A stretch of DNA of 64,000 nucleotides from Gammaproteobacteria bacterium (GCA_026707735.1 JAPOWH010000002.1:372001-436000), one strand, 5' to 3'; shown: positions 8,443-17,309, numbered from the stretch's first letter. Numbers and translations are program-made. The notes: generated by a model not told the origin, from the sequence alone.

Positions 8443-9510
8443 CTAAGAGCCTGCGAAGTAGCGATGACGTACCGCATTGACGAAAGTAGTGGTTGAGGCT
8501 ATGCCGCCCTGATCTGGAGTCAATGGGTGCCCTGCAGCATAAACTTCTTCTACGCAATGTTCGAGCTTTTCAGCAGTCCGTCGGTGACCCAGGTACTCCA
8601 GCATCATTGTTGCGCTCAGCAACGTGGCAGTGGGATTGATGGTGTTGGTTCCAGCTATATCGGGCGCTGTTCCATGAGCTGGCTCAAAGTAAGCGTAGTT
8701 GTCGCCATAGCATCCGCTGGCAGCTAATCCTAGACTTCCAAGTAGGCCGCCAGCAGCATCGGAAAGTATGTCGCCGTACAAGTTTGGCATGAGTACTACG
8801 TCGAATCTCTGTGGTTCTCTTATCAATCGACAGGCGAAGTCGTCGACAATGAAGGACTCGAAAGTCAAGCCTTCACATTGCCCAACAACCTCATTGGCAA
8901 CGGAATGAAAAAGTCCATCTGATTTTGGGAGCATATTGCGCTTGGTCACGCAAGTGACGGTGCGTTTGCCATTGCGTTTCAGCGCGAGTTCGCAAGCAAA
9001 CCGAGCGACGCGACGCGTTCCTTTCTCGCTAATGACCTTCAATGCATAGTTGCCATCGCCGTATTCGCTGGGATGCCGGCCTCCTGTTCTCCCCACGCGA
9101 TCTAACAATGCCAATTCATCGAGATTTCCTTCAATCCCAACATACAGATCCTCTAAATTTTCTCGAACAATGACAAAGTCAATGCCTTCTGGCCGGCGTA
9201 GTGGGCTTCTGCATCCAGCGATGTATTTGCAGGGGCGGACGTTTGCAAACGTTTCCTTGCCCCAACGAAGGTAGCGGAGAGCCAAACTAGATCGACCGCT
9301 CGTCGAGCCAAACAGTGTGGCGTCCGCATTGTCGATCTGAGCCTTGCCTTTGTCAGCTAGAGTTGTAGCTTGACCGCTGCTCGCATTACCATCAATTCGA
9401 GGGTACGTCCATGTGACGCTCGGAAGGATCTCCTGAAGCAATTCCACGACCGGCTCAATAGCCTCGGGCGAGGAGTCATCGCCCGGAATGACAGCTACGC
9501 TCTTGTCCAT
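8443..9510 (-). CDS. Isocitrate/isopropylmalate dehydrogenase family enzyme
   Basis: A 355-residue NAD(P)-dependent beta-decarboxylating dehydrogenase from the ATG at 9510; the longer open frame to 9675 adds an unrelated hydrophobic stretch and is rejected. Features are VAVIPGDDSSPEAIEPV at the N-terminus, VIVRENLEDLYVGIEG with the substrate-binding Arg, VTKRNMLPKSDG with the catalytic Lys region, LPNLYGDILSDAAGGLLGS with metal-binding Asp residues, and PAHGTAPDIAGTNTINPTA. The family includes isocitrate, isopropylmalate, homoisocitrate and tartrate dehydrogenases; sequence inspection favours an NAD-type isocitrate or related enzyme but does not settle it. No leucine-biosynthesis genes are adjacent. 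Confidence 0.82.
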   Translation of the reverse strand: MDKSVAVIPGDDSSPEAIEPVVELLQEILPSVTWTYPRIDGNASSGQATTLADKGKAQIDNADATLFGSTSGRSSLALRYLRWGKETFANVRPCKYIAGCRSPLRRPEGIDFVIVRENLEDLYVGIEGNLDELALLDRVGRTGGRHPSEYGDGNYALKVISEKGTRRVARFACELALKRNGKRTVTCVTKRNMLPKSDGLFHSVANEVVGQCEGLTFESFIVDDFACRLIREPQRFDVVLMPNLYGDILSDAAGGLLGSLGLAASGCYGDNYAYFEPAHGTAPDIAGTNTINPTATLLSATMMLEYLGHRRTAEKLEHCVEEVYAAGHPLTPDQGGIASTTTFVNAVRHRYFAGS

Positions 9511-9767
9511 CGTTCGTTTTAGTCTCGATATAGCGCACCATAAGTCTAGCGTTGGCAGACTACAAGCTTCAGAAGTGCATGCCGTTGGACATGCCACACA
9601 GCACAATATGAAGACGCGCAGCTCGGGAGCGAAGTACTTCTGGCGGAAGAACTCAGCAACTAAACATTTGAACAAACAATAGCGATTGAAGACCTCAGAC
9701 TAATTGGCTTCAAATCTATGGCAGCCCTATGCTGTTTAAGCTTAATTCCAATTCGTTTCGCATAGAG

Positions 9768-11654
9768 CTACTCGCTTTCGTTCCCGGCGGCACCGGTCGA
9801 CTCCAAGATCTTCTGGCGCATTTCCTCCAACGCGGTTTGTCTTCGAGCTTTTCGTTCTGCCTCTCCGTAGTTCTTAACCTCCTCCAGAACAGCAATTTGC
9901 TCGTCGGAGAAGAAGTCGCTCTCTCCGTGGAAACTTAGCAACGAGCGCGCTACCCGTCGTCTCAAATCCATCGACTCAAGCCGTTCTAGTCCATCAAATA
10001 GCGCTCTTGGGGCGAATAGGACCACCTGCGTCGTGACGAAGGCGTTTCTTGGAATCTCTTCTTCCGTGGACAATTGAATGAACAGGTCGACAGCCTGATC
10101 GGAATCTTTCCTTATTGAAGCCATGATCAGAATGACCGATTCGTAGGCACTAATTTTGGTCTTGCCCTCTCTCACTTGGGAAAGCATTGCGACGGCCGTA
10201 TCCATGTCTCTAAACGTTAGGCTTTCAATTACGCCAGCTTCTGGACCAATGCCTTCTTCGTTAGTGGGCTGAGCTAGTGCTAACTCCAATGCAGCTTGAG
10301 GATCTGACTCTGCCAATCCCTGGAACGCAGCAACTGTGAGCTCTTCTCGATAATGTGCAACGCTAGCCTCGTTCCTCATCCAATCAAGCGCACTTGTGAT
10401 GTCCAATATGGACCAGTTTGAAACAATCGCGGTTGCAATCTCGTCGCGACTCGCTCTGTCTTCTACGTCTCCGATCACTTCAGCGGCAATTTGGGGAGAG
10501 GATCGTGACAACGACAGCAGAGCCTTCTTCCGAGCTAAGGATTGGAGGTCTTCCGGCAACTCACTCACCTGGTTGAGAAGTGTATCGGGGTCAGAGTTTG
10601 CCCAAGTCTCCAATATCTCAGCATGCAGGTCTGCACGGTGGTATTTCGACTCTATAGAGGCGACAGCATTGAGTGCCGCCCACGGTTCCGTTTTGGACCA
10701 CTCCCTGGCAACAGACTTAGCCATCCCCAATACACCTAGCGTTCTCAAGTGAACGGCCAAGTCAAACGCCTTGGAGGGATGGGTGTCTACAAGGTGGAAG
10801 GCCACCTCACGAGAGACGCTAGATTTTGTGCTATGAGTAGAAAGCGAATCCAGTATCTCGCTAAATGCATCGACACCCTCGGCGAGCACCCACTCGCTAG
10901 CAATGTGCGTCATCAACCTCATTTGAGCGTCGGTAGGATTGACAAAACCTTCGCCGACGCTCCTCGCCAGGCTCGACCATTCACGCTTGGGATGTTGCAG
11001 TGGAGTTGCGCCCTGTGTTCGCTCAAGCACCTCAATGGCCACCCATTCAGCGCCAAATCGCCGCGCGAGTTCTCGACGCCGTTCGGTTGACAGATCCTCT
11101 CGAGACATCAATATGCTTTCTAACGCAGCGTCCTTTGCTCCCGCATCTAGACTTTGGGCATGCTCAACCGACTGATCCAGATTCGTCACAGACCACTCAT
11201 GAAACACTGCCTTTAGTAGAACGTGATCTCGGTCGGAATCAAGTTCATAAACTGCTGCCAATGCAGCCTCTGGGTCGATTGCTGCAAGACGTCGAACAAT
11301 TACTAGCTGAGCTTCCCACCTAATACCCTGATCCAGCGCGCCGGTCGATTGCTCCAATTGCCCCACTAGAGCCTGTTCGTCCAATGAAGCAACTAGGTCA
11401 TGAATAGAGACTTTGCGCTCGAAGTGGCTGGAAAACCTTCCCAAGTCCTTGAGATCCGCGATGCTTTCGATTGTTAGGCTTGGTGACGATTCCGCGCTTG
11501 CCGTTGATTCGACTTCAGTCTCGTTGCTTGCGATGACAGAATGAGAACTGACACGTTCTAAATCCTCACGCACACTAGATGCAACGACAAGTCCTAAGAC
11601 GAACGCGCCCGCAACCAGAGTCACCCCGAATGCAATAAGCGGCAGTTTCTTCAT
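9768..11654 (-). CDS. Membrane-anchored helical-repeat protein, family not recognised (intact paralogue)
   Basis: A 628-residue protein. Residues about 5-26 form one hydrophobic segment (PLIAFGVTLVAGAFVLGLVV), which looks like an uncleaved signal anchor, so the bulk should face the periplasm. From about residue 95 on, the chain is a run of roughly 33-38-residue helical units carrying W...DP..AL..V-type signatures (for example DPEAALAAVYELDSDR, EPWAALNAVASIESK, DPDTLLNQVSELPED, DPQAALELALAQPTN). This suggests an alpha-solenoid, probably a protein-interaction scaffold. I find no catalytic motif. The C-terminus is charged and helical. A paralogue of nearly the same length lies 129 bp upstream on the same strand, so this is a tandem duplication. 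Confidence 0.7.
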   Translation of the reverse strand: MKKLPLIAFGVTLVAGAFVLGLVVASSVREDLERVSSHSVIASNETEVESTASAESSPSLTIESIADLKDLGRFSSHFERKVSIHDLVASLDEQALVGQLEQSTGALDQGIRWEAQLVIVRRLAAIDPEAALAAVYELDSDRDHVLLKAVFHEWSVTNLDQSVEHAQSLDAGAKDAALESILMSREDLSTERRRELARRFGAEWVAIEVLERTQGATPLQHPKREWSSLARSVGEGFVNPTDAQMRLMTHIASEWVLAEGVDAFSEILDSLSTHSTKSSVSREVAFHLVDTHPSKAFDLAVHLRTLGVLGMAKSVAREWSKTEPWAALNAVASIESKYHRADLHAEILETWANSDPDTLLNQVSELPEDLQSLARKKALLSLSRSSPQIAAEVIGDVEDRASRDEIATAIVSNWSILDITSALDWMRNEASVAHYREELTVAAFQGLAESDPQAALELALAQPTNEEGIGPEAGVIESLTFRDMDTAVAMLSQVREGKTKISAYESVILIMASIRKDSDQAVDLFIQLSTEEEIPRNAFVTTQVVLFAPRALFDGLERLESMDLRRRVARSLLSFHGESDFFSDEQIAVLEEVKNYGEAERKARRQTALEEMRQKILESTGAAGNESE

Positions 11655-11783
11655 GAGTTCACCATTTCCACTGAGTTGCCTAGTTGTGTAGCGAACTGAT
11701 CAACGGCAATGACCCTCGACACCGCGAAATGCTCCACCCGTCATTTGAAGTCTCTGCTCGATGCCCACTTAAGTGAAGGTCTA

Positions 11784-13325
11784 TCAATAGGTGTCCATTA
11801 GGGCTTCACGAATCTCATCGAATGCCTCGTCAAATACTGGCGACCTTTGTCTACGTGCCGAACCGTCGATTTCACGCAGATGTGCCAACTGCTCTTCCGA
11901 GAACAAGTCCGTGGCCTCATGGCTTAGTAAGAGCCGGCTAGCAGCTTGTTTCTTGACTTCATTTGATGGCAACTCATCAAGTGATTTGTACAGCTGCATT
12001 GGCGCGTGCAATACTAGCGAACTGAGCCCAGTCCAAAAGCGTTCGGTCTCAATCTCTTTTGACAGAAGAATGTATAGGTCCATGGCTTGTCGAAAATCAT
12101 CGTGTTCGTATAGCAACGACCCAATAATCGAGCCGTACGCGAATTCCTTAGTGCCATCGTTTCTAGAAACTTCTGGCAACATGCGGATTGCCCTATCCAA
12201 GTCCCATGACGCAAGAACGCTAAGTGTCAGCGCTTCCAGCCCTACGCCCGAAAAATCAAGTGGCAACTCCTTAGCACTCTCAAACGCCAATCGCGGATCG
12301 ACTTGCAGGAGTGAGGTGATAGCCCACCGTCGTAGATCGCCCTTCAAATGAGCTACAACTCTATCGTTCTCAATCCAGTGAAGCGCTTCAGCAATGTCTT
12401 GGAGAGCCCAGTTTGTCGCGATTCCAGTTGCGGCACGGTCGCGGGCCTCTCTATCTGAAATCTCGCCCAGCAGATTTGACGCTGCTTGTGGCGACGATTT
12501 AGCAATTGCGATCAAAGCCTTTTCCTGACCCACTGGCTGTGAGTCTCGTGGCAATGTGTGGATAGCGTCCAAGAGATCGTAGGGGTCTTGTGCAGCCCAA
12601 GAGCCCATCACTTGATCAGCCAGAAGTCGTTTTACCGATTGTCCCTCAAGTGTGGAAACAGCAGTGATGGCTGCTTTGGGGTCAGATTGTGCCCACTGAT
12701 GGACAACTGTCCATGCTTGCTCTCCGAATCCAACTGATCCAACCGCGATGGCGAATTCTAGAGCCAACTCTGGATTGTCCGCGACTAGCTGCCACACTAT
12801 TGCAGAGGAAGCTCTGTTCTTAAAGAATGTCTTTGGTATGTACTGCTCGATCTTGTCGAGCACACCAATGCCTTCCTGTTTCAACCACTCGCTCACAATT
12901 TGAGCAAACAGGTGTAGTTGGGCATCGCTCAAGTCGTTGAGGGATCTCGCATCCTGATCGAGAAACGCTCTTAGTTCTGATTCAGGGACTTCCAATGGCT
13001 CTAGATCACTTTCCTCAATAAGGACTTGGATAGCTATCCACTCGTTGCTAAAGCGCTTGGCAATTGTGCGGCGATCATCAAGAGACAAATCTGCACGAGA
13101 CAAAACAATGCTTCTTACTATTCGTAGCCTAATTTCTTCATCTACGTCCAGATTCGTCGCATGGTCAATGGCTTGGTCCAGATTGGAAAGTGCCCACTCG
13201 AAAAGACAATAGGAAGCAACTCTTGCTGTCGACTTTGCCCAAATGCGGTTGCTTCGCTCAGCGCCTCCATCGGTCGTAGCACTGCTAGGCGCTGAATTAT
13301 TGCGTTTTGCAATTCCGTTTGCCAA
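11784..13325 (-). CDS. Helical-repeat paralogue, C-terminal part, split by frameshift
   Basis: This frame encodes the C-terminal three quarters of a second copy of the 9768-11654 protein. From about 13204 downwards it aligns along its length: EWALSNLDQAIDHATNLD matches EWSVTNLDQSVEHAQSLD, RTIAKRFSNEWIAIQVL matches RELARRFGAEWVAIEVL, and the end LFSEEQLAHL matches FFSDEQIAVL. The residues encoded between 13325 and about 13204 in this frame have no counterpart and are shadow of the N-terminal part. The N-terminal part lies in the other frame (13142-13660). Joining the two by one base at the A run 13201-13204 gives about 625 residues, almost the same as the 628 of the intact copy. Real decay, an assembly error or slippage are all possible. 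Confidence 0.65.
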   Translation of the reverse strand: MANGIAKRNNSAPSSATTDGGAERSNRIWAKSTARVASYCLFEWALSNLDQAIDHATNLDVDEEIRLRIVRSIVLSRADLSLDDRRTIAKRFSNEWIAIQVLIEESDLEPLEVPESELRAFLDQDARSLNDLSDAQLHLFAQIVSEWLKQEGIGVLDKIEQYIPKTFFKNRASSAIVWQLVADNPELALEFAIAVGSVGFGEQAWTVVHQWAQSDPKAAITAVSTLEGQSVKRLLADQVMGSWAAQDPYDLLDAIHTLPRDSQPVGQEKALIAIAKSSPQAASNLLGEISDREARDRAATGIATNWALQDIAEALHWIENDRVVAHLKGDLRRWAITSLLQVDPRLAFESAKELPLDFSGVGLEALTLSVLASWDLDRAIRMLPEVSRNDGTKEFAYGSIIGSLLYEHDDFRQAMDLYILLSKEIETERFWTGLSSLVLHAPMQLYKSLDELPSNEVKKQAASRLLLSHEATDLFSEEQLAHLREIDGSARRQRSPVFDEAFDEIREALMDTY

Positions 13326-13660
13326 CTTCCAATTGGCAAATCGCGCGACTGGTCTAGGAAGTCCCGAATCGTGCTGGCATCGGCGTTTGCAAGCCGCCTA
13401 ACCATTGCAGATGTTCGAGCTATGCGACTCTTGTAGCGAGAGGGATCACTAAGTTCTGCGAAGGAGAGTAACGCTTCTCTTGGCGAAGCTTGCGCTTGAG
13501 AATCGGTGGTTGTTCTAGAAGGACTAGAGACTGGCTGTATGTTCTTTGCCGTGTCATCTGTATTGCTTTGGAAATAGAACCCAAGCGCGAACGATCCGAA
13601 CACCAGCATTAGAGCGGCGAATACGAGCAATGACTTCTTGATTGCGAAATTCACTAACAA
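13142..13660 (-). CDS. Helical-repeat paralogue, N-terminal part, split by frameshift
   Basis: This frame encodes the N-terminal part of the second helical-repeat paralogue. It has a hydrophobic signal-anchor segment at residues about 9-28 (SLLVFAALMLVFGSFALGFY), a low-complexity Ser/Thr/Gln linker, then the start of the repeat domain: IIQRLAVLRPMEALSEATAF matches IVRRLAAIDPEAALAAVYEL of the neighbouring intact gene. Similarity ends at QELLPIVF, where the reading continues in the -1 frame (FEWALSNLDQ). Residues after that point (SSGHFPIWTKPL and on) are out of frame. On the coding strand the junction is gtc-tttt-cgag; one more T restores the frame. Confidence 0.65.
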   Translation of the reverse strand: MLVNFAIKKSLLVFAALMLVFGSFALGFYFQSNTDDTAKNIQPVSSPSRTTTDSQAQASPREALLSFAELSDPSRYKSRIARTSAMVRRLANADASTIRDFLDQSRDLPIGSWQTELQNAIIQRLAVLRPMEALSEATAFGQSRQQELLPIVFSSGHFPIWTKPLTMRRIWT

Positions 13661-14010
13661 CTACGGATTTAGATTCGAGATGGACTCAATAGTCAAATGG
13701 TACGTCAATGTTGCGAATTGTTCACGCTTAACCGATTTCTAAGGCATTGCTGACTATCATGCTAGTTGGCAATGTTTTATGTTCCAATTGTTCGTACTCG
13801 CTTTGGCAAATGTGCAGCGAAAATTACAAAACATGTGCGACGCGACATACAAATTGTGCGTTTTGAGACTTGCAAATTGTGCGCTAGCATCTGGTGCCTA
13901 ACCTGTAGTAGAACCTTATCGAACGAGCGCCTGTGTTATCGTTCAAATACGGCTATGTTGCTGGTCGTTGCCCTGACTGAGTTGTTGATTCGTTCACGCT
14001 ACGAGATTGG
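13661..14010. promoter_or_regulatory. 350-bp divergent intergenic region with phased TGTGC repeats
   Basis: This region separates the minus-strand helical-repeat gene from the plus-strand secreted-protein gene, so it should hold promoters for both. It contains four copies of a TGTGC core, at 13811, 13834, 13855 and 13878, with spacings of 23, 21 and 23 bp, about two helical turns. The last two share the longer element CAAATTGTGCG (13850-13860 and 13873-13883). Such phasing suits protein binding to one face of the DNA, but no regulator is known. An 84-residue frame across 13766-14020 is rich in Cys and Arg and is not a convincing gene. Confidence 0.35.
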
Positions 14011-14826
14011 ATGTCTTTGAACGTGCGTCGGGCTAATTCGATCCTGCGCAACGTTCTGCGAGTGTGTTTGCTTGCCCTTTTCCCAATTCAATTGGTGGCC
14101 TCCCAGCCGTCAGTAGATGAATTGCACAATCTGCTTCGCGTCACGCTGCAAACACTAACACCAACTTCAAACGAACTTTGTGCATACTCTATGCGAACTA
14201 CCAACCCAAACGGTGACTTGGTACAGGAACGGTTCGATCCTTACTTCGGTGACAGAGAGGCGTGGAGTCTTGTGAGCATAGCGGGAAACGCCCCAACCGC
14301 CGAACAGTTGGATCAATATGGACCACCACTGCGTCAACGACATCCTGCAGTCATTTCCTTTCAGTTCATCGACATGGAATCGTTGGAATTGACTGAAAAG
14401 ACAGCTGCGGGAATCGTGTTTTCTTTCGATATCGAGCCCGGGCTGGGACAGAGTGCCGACAGCGTCATCAAAAACACTCTACTAATCGACCCAATTACTG
14501 CACAAGTGAAGCAGATTCGCAGGGTTTCGGACGCCGATTTTAGAGTTGGCAAATTCGCCAAGATCTCCGAATTCGAATCGACCTCCACGTTTCGTCGAGA
14601 CAGCGAAACCAAGTCATTAGTATTGTCTTCGAGCACTACTAGACTGAAATCAAGGATTGGGAGAGAAACCATCGATCAAAGACTGCACATTGAATTTGAT
14701 GAGTTCGATTGCAGTACTGTGCCCGTTGAAGTAACTGAGCAACAGGAGTCAGAGTTGGAGAGGCCAAAATTGCAGGTTCCACCTCCTTCTACAGGCGACG
14801 TCCGTGATTCCGATCTGGCTCCATGA
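14011..14826 (+). CDS. Secreted protein of unknown function
   Basis: A 271-residue protein with an N-terminal signal peptide: basic start (residues 1-14), hydrophobic core LRVCLLALFPIQLVA, and a likely cleavage after about residue 32 (VASQPS). The mature part looks beta-rich, with alternating strands such as AAGIVFSFDIEPGLG and LLIDPITAQVKQIRRVSDADFRV, and the tail is Pro/Gln-rich and soluble. I recognise no family. The pattern of a secreted protein with a measured property along repeated strands recalls lipoprotein-like or LolA-like folds, but that is only an impression. It ends 52 bp before prmA, so cotranscription with prmA is possible. Confidence 0.6.
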   Translation: MSLNVRRANSILRNVLRVCLLALFPIQLVASQPSVDELHNLLRVTLQTLTPTSNELCAYSMRTTNPNGDLVQERFDPYFGDREAWSLVSIAGNAPTAEQLDQYGPPLRQRHPAVISFQFIDMESLELTEKTAAGIVFSFDIEPGLGQSADSVIKNTLLIDPITAQVKQIRRVSDADFRVGKFAKISEFESTSTFRRDSETKSLVLSSSTTRLKSRIGRETIDQRLHIEFDEFDCSTVPVEVTEQQESELERPKLQVPPPSTGDVRDSDLAP

Positions 14827-14878
14827 TCGCTCTATTCTGGGATTTAGTGTTGTGAATGGAATTGGAATCGAAGCCTGA

Positions 14879-15727
14879 ATGACTTGGCTACGCGTGGCAT
14901 TCGTTGCTTCGGGCGACACCGCCAACTCCATCTCCGAGGAACTGAGCGAGCTTAATGTTGTTGCCGTTAGCACAACGAATGCAGGCGATGAGGAACTCTT
15001 GGAACCATCGGTCGCAAGCACACCCATGTGGAAACACGCTCGAGTCGAAGCGTTGCTGGCAGCCGGTGGCTCGTATGCGGAGCTGCGCACCATGCTTGCA
15101 CGGCATGGAATCAGCGAAATTGATGTATCTTTCGTCCGAGACCACAAGTGGGAGGACGCTTGGCGGGCGAAAGTCACCACCAAGCGTTTCGGTAGGCTTT
15201 GGATAGTACCTCGCGATGTGCGGCTGACCAATAAAGACACGGTGGTGAGACTTGATCCCGGTTTGCCGTTTGGAACAGGGGAGCACCCAACAACTGCTTT
15301 GTGCTTGAGATGGTTAGTTGAGATCGATCTAGAAGGAAAGAGCCTTCTCGATTTCGGCTGTGGGTCAGGTATTTTGGGCATCGCGGCAAGCAAACTTGGA
15401 GCTTCTCAGACAACCGCAATCGATCACGACCCGCAGGCGATCCAAGCAACATTAGAAAATGCCCGCTACAACGACGTGGAAATTGCTACACACGCCGAAA
15501 TCGAATCAGGACGAACCTACGACGTGATCGTTGCCAACATCCTTCTCAACACACTGATTGAATCTGCAGAAGAGCTTACCAACGCTCTTGCACATGGAGG
15601 CGTAATTGCTTTGTCGGGACTGTTGAGTGGACAACAGGATGCCATAAGGAAGACCTATCGAAGAATAAACTTCAGCTCTACGAAGTGTGAATCAGATTGG
15701 TTGTTGATGGCAGGTAGAGAGCTCTAG
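14879..15727 (+). CDS. prmA: Ribosomal protein L11 methyltransferase
   Basis: A 282-residue PrmA. The N-terminal L11-recognition domain (about 1-95) is followed by the PrmA-specific signature VVRLDPGLPFGTGEHPTTAL, then the SAM-binding class I methyltransferase core: LLDFGCGSGILGIAASKLGA (motif I), AIDHDPQAIQATLENA (motif II) and DVIVANILLNTLIE, with the NIL motif. It trimethylates L11 of the large ribosomal subunit. The next gene, purH, starts one base after its stop codon, indicating an operon. Many gammaproteobacteria keep dusB and fis between prmA and purH; here they are absent. Confidence 0.95.
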   Translation: MTWLRVAFVASGDTANSISEELSELNVVAVSTTNAGDEELLEPSVASTPMWKHARVEALLAAGGSYAELRTMLARHGISEIDVSFVRDHKWEDAWRAKVTTKRFGRLWIVPRDVRLTNKDTVVRLDPGLPFGTGEHPTTALCLRWLVEIDLEGKSLLDFGCGSGILGIAASKLGASQTTAIDHDPQAIQATLENARYNDVEIATHAEIESGRTYDVIVANILLNTLIESAEELTNALAHGGVIALSGLLSGQQDAIRKTYRRINFSSTKCESDWLLMAGREL

Positions 15728-15728
15728 C

Positions 15729-17297
15729 GTGGAAAAAGAGCGTAGCGTGAGCAATCCTCCATTGTCGATAGAACGCGCAATTCTTAGCGTGTCTGACAAG
15801 CGTGGAATCGTGGAACTTGCTGGCGGTCTGCGCGAACTTGGCTGCGATCTAGTTTCAACCGGTGGTACAGGGAGGACTCTCCAAAACGCCGGCATTTCGT
15901 ATACGAACCTTAGCAAGGTCACACGCTTTCCAGAGATTATGGACGGGCGCGTAAAGAGCTTGCATCCGATGGTGCACGGCGGAATTCTGTCTCGCCGAAG
16001 CCTTGACGCAGATGTTGTCGCTAAGCATGGCATAGGCGAAATTGACCTTGTCATCGCCAATCTCTACCCGTTCGAGGAAATGACAGTTCAGCCAGATTGC
16101 ACTTTGGAACAGGCCATCGAGACCATCGATATTGGTGGACCCGCGATGATCCGCGCTGCGGCGAAAAACAACGAGCATGTGCTTGCAGTCGTGGACCCCG
16201 ATGACTATATGGACGTGCTCGCCCGCCTCAAATCCAACTCAGTTGATCGGGAGTATCGACGAGCGATGGCGGCCAAGGCGTTTCGACATACAGCGGCGTA
16301 TGACGCGGCCATAGCACAATACCTAAGCGATCAAATCGACTTTCCAGAGGCCTTGAATCTCGCGTTTCGTCAGCGAGAACTGCTTCGTTATGGCGAAAAT
16401 CCCCATCAGCGGGCAGCGCTCTACACAAGATATCCAGCCACTGTCGGCACAATTGCTGCCGCTCGTCAGCTTCAGGGCAAGCACCTTTCCTACAACAACA
16501 TTGTTGACTCCGATGCTGCCAATGCATGTGTTCAATCGTTCGAAATGCCGGCGTGCGTGATCGTAAAGCATGGCATTCCATGTGGTGTCGCAATCGGCTC
16601 GGATCCAGCAGAAGCGTACAGGAGAGCCTTCGCCACTGATCGGTCTTCGGCATATGGCGGGATTATCGCGTTCAATGTCAAATTGGACAGGGAAACGCTT
16701 GTTGAGGTTATTGAAACTCAGTTTGCAGAAGTAGTGCTTACGCCCGTCGTTGCCCCTGAAGCCGTCGAAGTGGCCAAACGAAGGAAAAACTTGCGTTTAC
16801 TCGAGACAGGATTCTCGCACGACCGAAGCGACGAGATGCAAATCAAGCAAATTGATGGCGGATTGCTGGTGCAAGATGCGGACTCGATACAAATGAAATC
16901 GATTTCAACCAAATGTGTCTCCGAGCGACAACCATCGGACCAAGAAAAAGCTGACCTCGAATTTGCGTGGCAGGTGTCAAAGTTCGTCAAATCCAACGCG
17001 ATTGTTCTAGCGCGAGACTACAGAACTGTTGGGATTGGTGCCGGACAGACGAGTCGCGTTGTCAGCGTTCGCATTGCTTCCATGAAGGCGCAGGACGAAA
17101 AGCTGGACACTAACGAATGCGCATTGGCGTCCGATGCGTATTTCCCGTTCAGGGATGGATTGGACGTTGCCGCTCAACATGGAGTCACCGCCGTTATTCA
17201 GCCGGGTGGGTCCATTCGTGATGAGGAAGTCATTCAAGCCGCAAATGAGCACGGAATGGCCATGCTGTTTACGGGAGTACGCCATTTTCGCCACTAA
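15729..17297 (+). CDS. purH: Bifunctional AICAR formyltransferase / IMP cyclohydrolase
   Basis: A 522-residue PurH, normal for the family. The N-terminal IMP cyclohydrolase (MGS-like) domain has RAILSVSDKRGIVELA, STGGTGRTL, and FPEIMDGRVKSLHPMVHGGI. The C-terminal AICAR transformylase has LRYGENPHQRAALY, DSDAANACV, VIVKHGIPCGVAIG with the catalytic Lys-His, RSSAYGGIIAFN, and GIGAGQTSRVVSVRIA near the end. It performs the last two steps of de novo IMP synthesis. The start is a GTG at 15729, one base after the prmA stop; a second GTG at 15747 is also possible. purD follows after 12 bp. Confidence 0.97.
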   Translation: MEKERSVSNPPLSIERAILSVSDKRGIVELAGGLRELGCDLVSTGGTGRTLQNAGISYTNLSKVTRFPEIMDGRVKSLHPMVHGGILSRRSLDADVVAKHGIGEIDLVIANLYPFEEMTVQPDCTLEQAIETIDIGGPAMIRAAAKNNEHVLAVVDPDDYMDVLARLKSNSVDREYRRAMAAKAFRHTAAYDAAIAQYLSDQIDFPEALNLAFRQRELLRYGENPHQRAALYTRYPATVGTIAAARQLQGKHLSYNNIVDSDAANACVQSFEMPACVIVKHGIPCGVAIGSDPAEAYRRAFATDRSSAYGGIIAFNVKLDRETLVEVIETQFAEVVLTPVVAPEAVEVAKRRKNLRLLETGFSHDRSDEMQIKQIDGGLLVQDADSIQMKSISTKCVSERQPSDQEKADLEFAWQVSKFVKSNAIVLARDYRTVGIGAGQTSRVVSVRIASMKAQDEKLDTNECALASDAYFPFRDGLDVAAQHGVTAVIQPGGSIRDEEVIQAANEHGMAMLFTGVRHFRH

Positions 17298-17309
17298 TGG
17301 AGACAGGCA

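Noticed and set aside
9511..9675. N-terminal extension of the isocitrate-dehydrogenase-family gene
   Set aside because: The added residues are Cys-rich and hydrophobic with no similarity to the family, while the ATG at 9510 gives a normal start.
13201..13204. Programmed -1 frameshift as the sole explanation for the broken repeat gene
   Set aside because: There is a slippery-looking TTTT but no heptamer or clear downstream structure, and the neighbouring paralogue does not use a shift. I prefer indel or decay.
13807..13883. Repeats considered as a CRISPR array
   Set aside because: The units are only 5-11 bases, are not near-identical over typical repeat length and no cas genes are nearby.
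13766..14020. 84-residue plus-strand open frame in the divergent gap
   Set aside because: Composition is Cys/Arg-rich without domain features, it lacks a good ribosome binding site and it overlaps the phased repeats and the next gene start.
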